From assembly GCA_008933805.1 (NCBI GenBank), contig WBUH01000006.1:62001-126000 (forward strand): a DNA stretch of 64,000 nucleotides, written 5' to 3'. Shown here piece after piece: positions 48,511-57,387 of this stretch. Each line of letters starts with the position of its first letter. Position 1 is the stretch's first letter. The translations under genes were made by a program, and so were the position numbers. Source of the DNA: Bacteroidota bacterium (GTDB lineage: Bacteria > Bacteroidota > Bacteroidia > UBA8524). The notes beneath the pieces were generated by a model that was not told where the DNA came from, searched no databases, and worked only from the letters and a program-made list of their open reading frames with translations.

Positions 48511-48587
48511 TGGCTCCCCGAGCTGGACTCGAACCAGCGACCCCCTGATTAACAGTCAGGTGCTCTAACCGGCTGAGCTATCGAGGA
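48511..48587 (-). tRNA. tRNA-Asn (GTT)
   Basis: 77 nt including an encoded CCA (48513-48511). The acceptor pair TCCTCGA/TCGGGGA, D-arm AGCTCAGCCGGTTAGAGC, anticodon stem with loop CTGTTAATC (anticodon GTT), and T-arm GCTGGTTCGAGTCCAGC are all present. The last 23 bases also occur as a partial copy at 47608-47630. Confidence 0.96.
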
Positions 48588-48724
48588 ATTTTTTGTTTAA
48601 CGCTCCTTGCCAGCCTTTGGCTTATCAAGGTTTGTTACCGGTTGTCCTTTCAAAAAAGGACTGCAATGATAGGATTTAAGATTTAAAAACGCAATATTTG
48701 CATAAAAAATTTTTAAAAAATCTG

Positions 48725-49657
48725 ATGAGTTTACTTGTAATCGGCTCAGTAGCATTTGATGCCATCGAAACGCCATTTGGCAAAACCGACAAAATTATTG
48801 GTGGTGCGGCTACCTATATCAGCCTTAGTGCTTCCTATTTTACCAAAGATGTTAACTTAGTGGCCGTGGTGGGCGAAGATTTTCCCAAAACTGATATTGC
48901 GATGATGCAACAACACGGTATTAATACTGACGGTTTGCAGATTAAGCAAGGCGAGAAATCGTTTTTTTGGAGCGGAAAGTACCACAACGACATGAACAGC
49001 CGCGATACGCTGGTTACTGAGTTGAACGTATTGGGTGATTTTGACCCTATTATTCCTGAAAGCTACCAAAACTGTGAGTTTTTGATGTTGGGTAACCTTA
49101 CCCCAAAGGTGCAGGAAACGGTAATTAACCGTTTGGCAAAACGTCCTCGATTGATTGTTATGGACACTATGAACTTTTGGATGCAGATTGCAATGGATGA
49201 TTTGCGCCAAACGTTGAAAATGGTGGACGTATTGACTATTAACGACGAAGAAGCCCGCGAACTTTCAGGCGAATACTCGTTAGTGAAAGCTGCAAAAAAG
49301 ATAATGGCGATGGGCCCTCAGTTTTTGATTATCAAAAAAGGAGAGCACGGTGCCTTATTGTTCCACCAAAACGAAGTGTTTTTTGCCCCTGCATTGCCGC
49401 TTGAAGATGTTTTTGACCCAACAGGTGCAGGCGATACCTTTGCGGGTGGTTTTATCGGTTATTTAAGCCAAACTGAAGACGTGAGCTTTGAGAACATGAA
49501 ACGCGCTATTATTTATGCTTCAGCGATGGCTTCTTTCTGCGTAGAGAAGTTCGGAACTGAACGTTTGGTAAACCTTAGCCAAAAAGAGATTAACGACCGC
49601 GTACAGCAATTTAAAAACCTGTCTCAATTTGATATTGAGCTGGTTGAAACTGCGTAA
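48725..49657 (+). CDS. PfkB-family sugar kinase
   Basis: 310 residues from the ATG at 48725 (MSLLVIGSVAFDAIETPFGK); an upstream in-frame start would add a stretch of Lys, Phe, Leu and Asn. Ribokinase-like fold: IIGGAATYISLSASYFTKDV (substrate glycines), LIVMDTMNFWMQIAMDDL, IIKKGEHGALLF, and the ATP/catalytic patch FDPTGAGDTFAGGFIGYL with the base Asp. Family enzymes add phosphate to sugars or nucleosides; the substrate is not clear. Ends at a strong terminator. Confidence 0.92.
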   Translation: MSLLVIGSVAFDAIETPFGKTDKIIGGAATYISLSASYFTKDVNLVAVVGEDFPKTDIAMMQQHGINTDGLQIKQGEKSFFWSGKYHNDMNSRDTLVTELNVLGDFDPIIPESYQNCEFLMLGNLTPKVQETVINRLAKRPRLIVMDTMNFWMQIAMDDLRQTLKMVDVLTINDEEARELSGEYSLVKAAKKIMAMGPQFLIIKKGEHGALLFHQNEVFFAPALPLEDVFDPTGAGDTFAGGFIGYLSQTEDVSFENMKRAIIYASAMASFCVEKFGTERLVNLSQKEINDRVQQFKNLSQFDIELVETA

Positions 49658-49680
49658 GCTGTACCGGCTATAAAACATAA

Positions 49681-49718
49681 AATCCCCCGAAAGAGTACTT
49701 TCGGGGGATTTTTATTTT
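49681..49718 (+). terminator. Rho-independent terminator after the PfkB gene
   Basis: 13-bp perfect stem: AATCCCCCGAAAG (49681-49693) with CTTTCGGGGGATT (49698-49710), loop AGTA, then TTTATTTT. Works for both this gene and the convergent M1 peptidase gene. Confidence 0.92.
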
Positions 49719-49740
49719 AGGCCAATGCTAGCCCTAAGCG

Positions 49741-52200
49741 TTAATCTACTATCCCCAATTGTTTTACCAGTTCAGCCTTTTTGCCGGTTTGAGGGGCAAG
49801 GCTTAAAAAGAATTTCGCGTTGGCCTTGTTTTGCGACTGCTTGATGAAAAACTCAAGCGTGCTATATGCAGGGCCTGCCAAACGGCTGTTTTGAGCAGCA
49901 GCGGCATCTAAAAGATTGTTAAACACGTTTTGATTAAACAGGTTCAGGCGTTTCAAAGCTTCAAACGCATTCAACCTTGTACGGAATTCATACCCCGGCC
50001 CGGCAAATGCTGTTAATTGCATCCAGTATTCGGGTTTGGCAGTGGCCACCATGCTGCCCGCAGCTTCAAGCCATTTAATGCGCATGGCATTGTTCATCCC
50101 CAAAACATCTTTAGTTGCCTCTAAAAAGCGTTCTCGCAAATCGGGATAGTCTTTGCACAATTTGTCAAAAACTGTTTCAATCACCACGTACGATGAGTCT
50201 TTTAGCAACGCCTCCACCTCAAACAATAACTCAAAAGGCACTTTGTTCATGGCGCTAACGGTTGCTTTGCGCACATTAACGTTTGCATCTTTTAATGCTT
50301 TTACAATGTGTTTGGGGCTTGCAGTATCGTTTGCCAACTGGGCAGCAGCTTCAGCACGGAGACCGTAAAAAGCAGCCTCGTCTATTACCTTATGCAGCAA
50401 CGCACGTTTCTTTTCAATATCGGTAGTCTTCAGCTCAAGCAACGCCAAATAGCGGTCAATAGGCTCATTTGCTCCCAGTGCTTGTCGTTCCAACTCGTTG
50501 TAAGAACGCGTATAGGTAAGATTTTTCAGCACCTTGTTACCCGCATCAAACACCACAAAAGCCACCTCGTCGTTATTGGCATTGGGTATGTCAAACGTTT
50601 CGTCTTCTTTCTCTACCCAAACACGTTGGCGGGTATGGGTGCCGTTTTGGTAATACACTTCAATATCAAAGTGCATTTTAAACAAACCAATCACATCGGT
50701 TTGGCGGTGTATTTGTTTCACGTGAACGCGGGTAGTACGTCGTCCGTTTCCACCCTCAAGTTTCAAATCTTCCCACTTCACGCTGTAGTGGGGTTCTCCG
50801 CCTTTGTATAACCATTGCTCAAAAAACCACGAGGGCGAAAGTCCTAAAACGTCTTGTATTGCTTGGTATAAATCGTTGGTTTCAACGTTTTTATAGGCGT
50901 GTTTGGTTAAGTAATGGTTTAAGGCACGGTTAAAATCAGCTTCACCTAGCTCGTCTTTCAACATCCCGATAATTACAGAGCCTTTGGGGTACATCCTTGC
51001 TGAACCACCCATTGAGTGACGTACCGGATAGCTGTCTTTTTTGCCGGCATCCAACGCCCTGTCCATTTCACTTTTCAACGCCCATTGGTAAGGGGCTACG
51101 CCTTCTTCACGAAGCACCCATAGTTTTGGGTAATAGGTAGCGTAACTTTCGTGCAACCACATTTCGCTGTGGCTGCGGTGGGTGATATAATCGCCGAACC
51201 ACTGGTGGGTGAGCTCGTGGCAGTTTACACCTACATAGTTACGGTCTAAGAAAGCTCGGTTATCTACATAAAAGAAATCGCCAAAGATGGTGGCCGTGGT
51301 GTTTTCCATTGCACCGTACAAAAAGTCTTGCACCATAATCTCGGCATAGCTTTCCCAAGGATAAGGGATGCCGGTTTCTTTTTCCAGCAAGTCAAACATC
51401 TTTTCGGTATAGCGGTAGGTAGGTTCTACCCACTCTTTCAAATCAGGATAGTACCAAAAGTAAAGAGGTGTTCCCCTTGATGTTTTACTTTGACGGATTT
51501 CATACTCACCAATACCTAACATTAACAGGTAACCTGCATGGGGCTTAGTCATAGCATAATGCCACGTTTTAGTGTTATTCCCGTTGTCTTTTTCAGTCAG
51601 TTTGTTTCCGTTCGAAAGCACTTTGTATTTCTTATCAAACGTCACAACGGTCTCGGTAATAAACTTATCGTTGGCATCGTCGTACATGGGTATCCAGTGG
51701 CGGTTGTCTATGCCCTGTCCTTGTGTCCATACTTGCCTGCGTATTCTCCACGGGTTAGTATTAGTAGGGTCTTCGGGTTGGTCCCAACCAATAAAATAAA
51801 TACCGCGTTTTGGAGTTGCTTCGTACACAAACACCAAGTCGTAGGCTTTATTGTCTTTGCTGTATGCTAAAGCGGGGCTTGGGAAAACGGTAACACCGTC
51901 GCTATTGGTAGTAAACTTAACGTCCTTACCGTTCAGTTGTGCCGATTGTATTTTTATTCCTGGCGCATCAAAAAAGATAGAATCAACCACGCTGCGTAAC
52001 GGGATAAAAGTATGGGTAACCTTGCCTTTTACCAGTTTTTTCTCAGGTTCAAAAGACACTTCTACCTTCATGCGAGTAATATCAACGGGATGCTCACGGG
52101 GTGCCAGCTTATCATCGTGGGGGTGGCACACAAAATCTTGCTGTGCGCTTGCGGCCGTAACGACAAACAGGGTGAAAAACGAGAGTACTATTTTCTTCAT
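49741..52200 (-). CDS. Secreted M1-family aminopeptidase
   Basis: 819 residues. Signal peptide MKKIVLSFFTLFVVTAASA before Gln-Gln. The exopeptidase motif YGAMENTTATIF precedes the zinc site: His328-Glu329-x-x-His332 in CHELTHQWFGD and Glu351 in WLHESYATYY, 18 residues after, exactly as in M1 enzymes. The C-terminal part (residues 600-819) is helical, HEAT-like. It removes N-terminal amino acids from peptides and would act in the periplasm or outside. Stands alone between convergent genes. Confidence 0.95.
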   Translation of the reverse strand: MKKIVLSFFTLFVVTAASAQQDFVCHPHDDKLAPREHPVDITRMKVEVSFEPEKKLVKGKVTHTFIPLRSVVDSIFFDAPGIKIQSAQLNGKDVKFTTNSDGVTVFPSPALAYSKDNKAYDLVFVYEATPKRGIYFIGWDQPEDPTNTNPWRIRRQVWTQGQGIDNRHWIPMYDDANDKFITETVVTFDKKYKVLSNGNKLTEKDNGNNTKTWHYAMTKPHAGYLLMLGIGEYEIRQSKTSRGTPLYFWYYPDLKEWVEPTYRYTEKMFDLLEKETGIPYPWESYAEIMVQDFLYGAMENTTATIFGDFFYVDNRAFLDRNYVGVNCHELTHQWFGDYITHRSHSEMWLHESYATYYPKLWVLREEGVAPYQWALKSEMDRALDAGKKDSYPVRHSMGGSARMYPKGSVIIGMLKDELGEADFNRALNHYLTKHAYKNVETNDLYQAIQDVLGLSPSWFFEQWLYKGGEPHYSVKWEDLKLEGGNGRRTTRVHVKQIHRQTDVIGLFKMHFDIEVYYQNGTHTRQRVWVEKEDETFDIPNANNDEVAFVVFDAGNKVLKNLTYTRSYNELERQALGANEPIDRYLALLELKTTDIEKKRALLHKVIDEAAFYGLRAEAAAQLANDTASPKHIVKALKDANVNVRKATVSAMNKVPFELLFEVEALLKDSSYVVIETVFDKLCKDYPDLRERFLEATKDVLGMNNAMRIKWLEAAGSMVATAKPEYWMQLTAFAGPGYEFRTRLNAFEALKRLNLFNQNVFNNLLDAAAAQNSRLAGPAYSTLEFFIKQSQNKANAKFFLSLAPQTGKKAELVKQLGIVD

Positions 52201-52433
52201 GCTGTTATGATTGTGTAATCGACAAAAATATGAATTTGACGTACCCCTTCCTAACTATTTGCAAGGGGTGTGTTTACCCTCTTCCTAAATCTCTGTTTTG
52301 TCTCAATTTTTTCTTCCCTTTGGCGTGAAAGAGGGCTGACAAACCATCAGGTAAGGGTTTGGGGCAAGCTCAAAACCTCTGCCTTTTACTTTTGGGCGAT
52401 GGGAGGCATTAAACTTTTTTGTAATTTGTCGGT

Positions 52434-53840
52434 ATGAAAAAATGGCTGCTGTTTTGGGTTTTTATTTGTTTATTCAGCTTTTCGTGGGCAAAAGAAGCCT
52501 ACAACATAAAAGTTAAAATTAACGGATTTCCTTCGGGCTCAATAAAGCTTGCCTATTACTATGGCGATAAGCAATACATTAAACAAGAAGGAATTACAGA
52601 CGATAAAGGCCAAATTGTTTTTAAAGGCGATACAGCCCTGCCAACAGGTGTGTATATCGTTTTCTTAGAAAACGAAACCTACTTTGAGATTTTGGTAGAA
52701 GAGCAGTTTTTCTCAGTAGAGGCAGACTATGTTGCCGACAAAACACTCTCAGTAGCTAAATATACAGAGACACTAAAGGCAGAGAAATCACCACAAAACA
52801 GCCGCCTGTTTGCCTATAACTTGTTTATCAAACAAAAACGGGAAGAGACTGAACCCTTAAACAAGCTGAAAGAGATTTACCTGAAAGACCCTGCCAAAAA
52901 AGCCGATGCGGATGATATTGACAAAAAGCTGGTTTTAATAGATGCGGAAGTAGAAACCTATCAAAACAAGATAATAGCGGATTTTAAGGGTAAGATGATT
53001 TCAAAACTTCTTTTGGCTTCCCGCAGGCCTACTATCCCGGAAACAATAACGGATGACAATGAAAGGTTCTACTATTACCGTGCTCGTTTTTGGGATGACT
53101 TTGACTTTAATTTTCCGGGGCTTATTTACACACCTATTTATCATCAGCGCATAAAAGAATACATGGATAACCTAACGGTATCTCATTACGATTCGGCATT
53201 TGTATCTGCCGACCTCATAATACAGTTGGGAAAAAACAACCGCGAATTCTTTAAGTATAACGTCACTTGGTTTTTAAACTACTACGCAGCCTCCAAAACC
53301 GTTTGCTTTGATGCCGTGTATGTAAAGCTGGCAAAAAAATACTACGAAACAGGCTTGGCTGATTGGGTAGAGGCCGAAAACAAAAAAAAGATAATTGATA
53401 ATGTTAATATGCTTTCGCCGTGTTTATGCGGTAAAAAGGCGGCCGATATAAAGGCCAAAACCGAAACGTATGCCACCCCTTCGATGTATAACGTGAAGGC
53501 AAAATATACGGTGCTGCTATTTTGGGAATCGGATTGCGGCCATTGCAAGCGGGAGGTGAAGGAAATGAAAAACGTTTACGCTACTTATAAAGATAGTGGT
53601 ATGATGGTGTACTCAGTAGAGGTGGGCTTGGATAAAGAAAAGTGGCAAAAATACAGTGCCGACGAGGGCATTACTTGGATAAACCTTCACCATAGCGACA
53701 TAAGTAGCGATGTAAGAGCTGATTTTGATGTAAGAACAACCCCTGTTATTATAGTGTTGAATGAGAATAAAACCATTTTGTACAAAAAGATTGATGTACA
53801 AAACCTTGAGAAGATTCTTAAAGCTAAGTTAACACCATGA
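52434..53840 (+). CDS. Secreted thioredoxin-like (TlpA/DUF4369 type) protein
   Basis: 468 residues. Signal peptide MKKWLLFWVFICLFSFSWA. The N-terminal DUF4369-like domain has NGFPSGSIKLAYYYGDKQYI and GQIVFKGDTALPTGVYIVFL; a helical middle (DUF5106-like) follows. The C-terminal thioredoxin fold has WESDCGHCKREVKEMKNVY (Cys-Gly-His-Cys) and VRTTPVIIVLNENKTIL with the cis-proline. Such proteins reduce or oxidise cysteines in the periplasm. Its last 4 bases overlap the next gene (ATGA). Confidence 0.92.
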   Translation: MKKWLLFWVFICLFSFSWAKEAYNIKVKINGFPSGSIKLAYYYGDKQYIKQEGITDDKGQIVFKGDTALPTGVYIVFLENETYFEILVEEQFFSVEADYVADKTLSVAKYTETLKAEKSPQNSRLFAYNLFIKQKREETEPLNKLKEIYLKDPAKKADADDIDKKLVLIDAEVETYQNKIIADFKGKMISKLLLASRRPTIPETITDDNERFYYYRARFWDDFDFNFPGLIYTPIYHQRIKEYMDNLTVSHYDSAFVSADLIIQLGKNNREFFKYNVTWFLNYYAASKTVCFDAVYVKLAKKYYETGLADWVEAENKKKIIDNVNMLSPCLCGKKAADIKAKTETYATPSMYNVKAKYTVLLFWESDCGHCKREVKEMKNVYATYKDSGMMVYSVEVGLDKEKWQKYSADEGITWINLHHSDISSDVRADFDVRTTPVIIVLNENKTILYKKIDVQNLEKILKAKLTP

Positions 53841-54307
53841 AAAAGCTGTTTTTAACCGTTGTATCGCTGTTTATTTTGGCTGCAGCCAATGCCCAAGATT
53901 CTACAGCGTTGAGTAAAGGAATAATGCAAGCCCTGCAAAGCGGCGACATTGAAGACCTGAAAAAGCTAGTCGCCTCACCCGAGGTTTACAAAGCCTTGTA
54001 TGCCGAAGCAAAAACCCTTACTGATGAACAGATAAAGGAAAAAACCAGCGGCAACGAAAAACTGAAAAGTGATTTTGAATCGTTGCTGGGCAAAGCAAAG
54101 GAGAAGAAAATCGACCTTAAACAACTGCACTATGATAGTTTGCATACCGAAAACCCTTGGGGCAGCGATGAAGCTCCATGGGCAATGAGTATTTACATGA
54201 GCATCAACAACAAAACAGTTGAGTTGGCAGTTTCTGCCTTGCGTTACAACGGCAATTGGTACTTTATGGAGTTTTTAACCACTACCAACGTTTTCAAAGA
54301 GTTTTAG
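53837..54307 (+). CDS. Small secreted protein, unknown, coupled to the thioredoxin-like gene
   Basis: 156 residues. Signal peptide MKKLFLTVVSLFILAAANA before Gln-Asp-Ser. The mature part is helical at first (IMQALQSGDIEDLKKLVASP) and ends in strands (GSDEAPWAMSIYMSINNKTV, LRYNGNWYFMEFLTT), close to a small DUF4878/NTF2-like fold in pattern. It overlaps the gene before it by 4 bp. The stop overlaps the panC stop. Confidence 0.78.
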   Translation: MKKLFLTVVSLFILAAANAQDSTALSKGIMQALQSGDIEDLKKLVASPEVYKALYAEAKTLTDEQIKEKTSGNEKLKSDFESLLGKAKEKKIDLKQLHYDSLHTENPWGSDEAPWAMSIYMSINNKTVELAVSALRYNGNWYFMEFLTTTNVFKEF

Positions 54308-55149
54308 GCAATCTCCATATTATCGATAAGGCGCACAGCACCCACCTGAACGGCGGTTAACGCCACTACTTTTTGACCCGTTTTGTATTCAACCAGCGGG
54401 GCAAGGGTTTCACCGTCCGCCAGTTCAAAATATTCAACCTCAGCTCCGGGAATTTTTGCCAGCCTCTCCCCTCCTACTTTTTCAATCTCAACGGCTTCCA
54501 GCTTGCTAAGGTGTTCTTTTGCCCACACCAACACCCTGTATATTTCGGCAGCATTCTCTCTTTCCTCATCCGTCAACCTCAAATTCCGTGAGCTCATAGC
54601 CAATCCGCTTTCTTCACGCACAGTCGGTACGGCAACTATCTCAACAGGCACATTCAGTTGTTTCACCATCGTTTTCACCACCAACACCTGCTGATAATCC
54701 TTTTGCCCAAAGTACGCTTTGTGGGGTGCTACCGCATCAAACAGCTTTTTAACAATAGTTGCTACACCGTTAAAGTGGCCAGGGCGGTGTTCACCCTCCA
54801 GTCGTTTATCAATACCCAATAAATCTACGTTTAGCAGGCCCTCGTCTTTTCCGTACATCTCGTCGGCATTGGGATAAAAAAGCACATTGCAGCCGCTCTT
54901 TTCAAGCAGCAAAATGTCTTTTTCAATCAGGCGGGGATACTTTTTAAGGTCTTCGGGGTTATTAAACTGCGTAGGGTTAACAAAAATGCTGCATACTGAA
55001 ACATCATTTTCTTCGTTAGCCTTTCTGATTAATGTAAGATGCCCCTCGTGCAAAGCACCCATGGTAGGAACAAAGCCAATACTGCTGCCTTTTTGCGCGA
55101 TAGCGGTTAAAAATTTATTGATTTGAGATATTTTAGTAAAGATAATCAC
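54304..55149 (-). CDS. panC: Pantothenate synthetase
   Basis: 281 residues. Joins pantoate and beta-alanine with ATP to give pantothenate, the precursor of coenzyme A. Start region GFVPTMGALHEGHLTLI with the HxGH motif; IFVNPTQFNNPEDLKKYPR; GQKDYQQVLVVKTMVKQLN; and SGLAMSSRNLRLT (KMSKS-like). Full length. Divergent from the starch-synthase-like gene, the order usual in Bacteroidota. Confidence 0.96.
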   Translation of the reverse strand: MIIFTKISQINKFLTAIAQKGSSIGFVPTMGALHEGHLTLIRKANEENDVSVCSIFVNPTQFNNPEDLKKYPRLIEKDILLLEKSGCNVLFYPNADEMYGKDEGLLNVDLLGIDKRLEGEHRPGHFNGVATIVKKLFDAVAPHKAYFGQKDYQQVLVVKTMVKQLNVPVEIVAVPTVREESGLAMSSRNLRLTDEERENAAEIYRVLVWAKEHLSKLEAVEIEKVGGERLAKIPGAEVEYFELADGETLAPLVEYKTGQKVVALTAVQVGAVRLIDNMEIA

Positions 55150-55207
55150 GCACTTACAGCTATTAACATCATTTTGTGGAAAATTGGCAATATTGGATTA
55201 TTTTAAG

Positions 55208-55215
55208 TAACTTTG
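55208..55215 (+). promoter_or_regulatory. Putative promoter of the starch-synthase-like gene
   Basis: TAACTTTG matches TAnnTTTG. TTGG at 55184-55187 is 20 bp upstream as a possible -33. The ATG is at 55237. Confidence 0.55.
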
Positions 55216-55236
55216 CAAACACATTTTTACTGCAAT

Positions 55237-56055
55237 ATGGGAAGAAAAAAAGTTCTGTTCGTTTCATCAGAAATGAGCCCTTTTCTGACAAGCACATCAT
55301 CAGTCTCAGAAATTGCACGCCTGCTTCCACAAGCCATTCAAGAAAAAGACAACGAAATTAGGGTTCTTGTCCCTCGTTTTGGCTTGATTAATGAGCGCCG
55401 CAACCGCTTGCACGAGGTAGTACGCCTCTCGGGCATCAACATCACCATCGACGATAACGACAACCCGTTGATTATCAAGGTAGCTTCACTACCCGATGCC
55501 AAAATGCAAGTGTATTTTCTAGACAACGAAGAGTACTTTCACCGCAAAGCGCTTTATCATAACGAGGAAAACCAGTTTTTCCCTGATAACGATGAGCGCA
55601 CCATCTTTTTTTGCAAAGGTGCACTTGAAACCGTTAAAAAATTAGGTTGGGCACCCGACATTATTCACTGCCAAGGCTGGATGACCAGTCTTATCCCTCT
55701 TTACCTGAAAACCATTTACAAAAACGAGCCTGTATTTAAAAACTCAAAAGTTATTTACAGCATTTTTGAAAAAGAGTTTCAGGAAAACCTAGGCGAAGAT
55801 TTCGCCCGCAAAGCTAGCCTTAACAATATTGAACCTGAGCAAATGGCCTGTTATGATAACGGCTCTTGCAACGGCCTATACCTTGGTGCCATTACACACG
55901 CGGACGCTGTAGTTAGGGCCGGAGGAAATATTGACCCAGAGGTGGAAAGCACCATTAGTAAGTTGGAGCGCCCCGTGCTAACCCACGACGACGACCAACA
56001 ATATGCAGACAATTATTTACGTTTCTACGACGAAATATTATCAAGTAACAATTAA
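55237..56055 (+). CDS. Starch/glycogen synthase N-domain-like protein
   Basis: 272 residues from the ATG at 55237. It begins like glycogen synthase (KKVLFVSSEMSPFLTSTSSV) and has PDIIHCQGWMTSLIPLYLKT and YSIFEKEFQENLGEDF. But the KxGGL motif that binds ADP-glucose is changed to a run of Thr/Ser, and the whole C-terminal glycosyltransferase half is missing, so synthase action is unlikely. This shape, next to panC and DUF4270, is standard in Bacteroidota. Real role unknown. The DUF4270 gene begins 3 bp after its stop. Confidence 0.85.
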   Translation: MGRKKVLFVSSEMSPFLTSTSSVSEIARLLPQAIQEKDNEIRVLVPRFGLINERRNRLHEVVRLSGINITIDDNDNPLIIKVASLPDAKMQVYFLDNEEYFHRKALYHNEENQFFPDNDERTIFFCKGALETVKKLGWAPDIIHCQGWMTSLIPLYLKTIYKNEPVFKNSKVIYSIFEKEFQENLGEDFARKASLNNIEPEQMACYDNGSCNGLYLGAITHADAVVRAGGNIDPEVESTISKLERPVLTHDDDQQYADNYLRFYDEILSSNN

Positions 56056-56058
56056 CAC

Positions 56059-57387
56059 TTGAAAAAAACAGGATTTTATTGGGGGGTGGCGGCGCTCATC
56101 TGCGCCACCACCCTTTTTTCGTGCAAAAGCGACGATGAAAAATTAGGGCTTAATACGGGAACCAGCCCAGAGGTAATGGTTATTGATACCTTTACGCTTT
56201 TTACGCGCACCTTACCCGAAGATTCATTTGCCACCAGCAATCTTTCGTTGCAAATTTTGGGAGCACTTAACAGCACTGTGTACGGAAAATCTACCGCCGG
56301 CATTGCTGTAAACTTCACGCTTCCTTCATCAAGCAACTTTACGTTTCCGGCAGGCAGCACTATCGACTCTGTGTTTATAGTGATGTCTTATTCAGGCGAG
56401 GATAATTTTCAAGGTAACCCAAACACCCCCATCACCCTTAATGCTTACGAGGTGAGCGAGGTTTTGAGCCCAGACTCTCAATACTATTCGCGACGAAATA
56501 TTTCTTATAATCCTGCTCCCATCGGCACACTTTCTACCAAGTTAAATGTTAAAGACAGTGTGAGCATTACTTTTAACGGAACTACAACCAAAGAAGGGCC
56601 TCAACTGCGTTTGAAGTTGAACAATGCTTCTTTTGGAACTAAAATTATAAACGGTGCGGCTGCAAACTTTGCTACCAATACCGCTTTTCAAGACTTTATC
56701 AGGGGAATACGAGTAGAGGCTGATAACAGCACATTGCCGCAAGACGACGGTGCTGCTGCTTATATGAACCTTACTTCGGGCATCTCGGGCATACGTGTGT
56801 ACTACAACGATACCCAGCAGGTGTTGTTCCCTATAAATAAAGACAACTCAGCATTTGCCAACTTATTTAACCATAACTTTGCAGGTACTAGTGCCCAAAC
56901 ACAGTTTACCGTGGGCGCTAATTACGACGAGTGTTACTTGCAATCGATGGCAGGAACCCGTGTTTTAATACAAATTCCGGGGCTTGATAATTTTGCAAAA
57001 GACAGCAGGTATGCGATTGTTGGAGCAAATTTAACCGTTTCGTCAAATGCGTTAGGAATTGGCGCGGGTTTTGATGCACCAACACGACTGTTGTTACTAT
57101 TTAGAGACTCAACCGATGAAGTATCGCTGGTAGCAGATGCAATTAGTGAGGCAGATTTGTTTGACGGAAAATACAATAGCGACAGGCAGCAGTACACCTT
57201 TAATATCCCTAGACACCTGCAATACGTGGTAAACGAAAACCGCAACCACGGTATAAACTATAACAAGGGTTTTTATTTGAGGATACCTTCAGATAATCCT
57301 ATTACCGCAGGCCATCTTACACTGGATACCCGCAAGGGTATTGAGAGGGGCATAAAGCTAAGGCTGCATGTAATAAAAGTACGATAA
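56059..57387 (+). CDS. DUF4270 lipoprotein
   Basis: 442 residues from TTG at 56059; no ATG fits before the signal peptide (FYWGVAALICATTLFSCKSD, lipobox Cys near residue 22). The mature part is strand-rich, with MVIDTFTLFTRTLPEDSFAT, LNSTVYGKSTAGIAVNFTL, LDNFAKDSRYAIVGANLTV and GFYLRIPSDNPITAGHLTL (near the end), as in DUF4270 proteins. Envelope lipoprotein of unknown job. In operon after the starch-synthase-like gene; DAHP synthase starts at the next base. Confidence 0.88.
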   Translation: MKKTGFYWGVAALICATTLFSCKSDDEKLGLNTGTSPEVMVIDTFTLFTRTLPEDSFATSNLSLQILGALNSTVYGKSTAGIAVNFTLPSSSNFTFPAGSTIDSVFIVMSYSGEDNFQGNPNTPITLNAYEVSEVLSPDSQYYSRRNISYNPAPIGTLSTKLNVKDSVSITFNGTTTKEGPQLRLKLNNASFGTKIINGAAANFATNTAFQDFIRGIRVEADNSTLPQDDGAAAYMNLTSGISGIRVYYNDTQQVLFPINKDNSAFANLFNHNFAGTSAQTQFTVGANYDECYLQSMAGTRVLIQIPGLDNFAKDSRYAIVGANLTVSSNALGIGAGFDAPTRLLLLFRDSTDEVSLVADAISEADLFDGKYNSDRQQYTFNIPRHLQYVVNENRNHGINYNKGFYLRIPSDNPITAGHLTLDTRKGIERGIKLRLHVIKVR

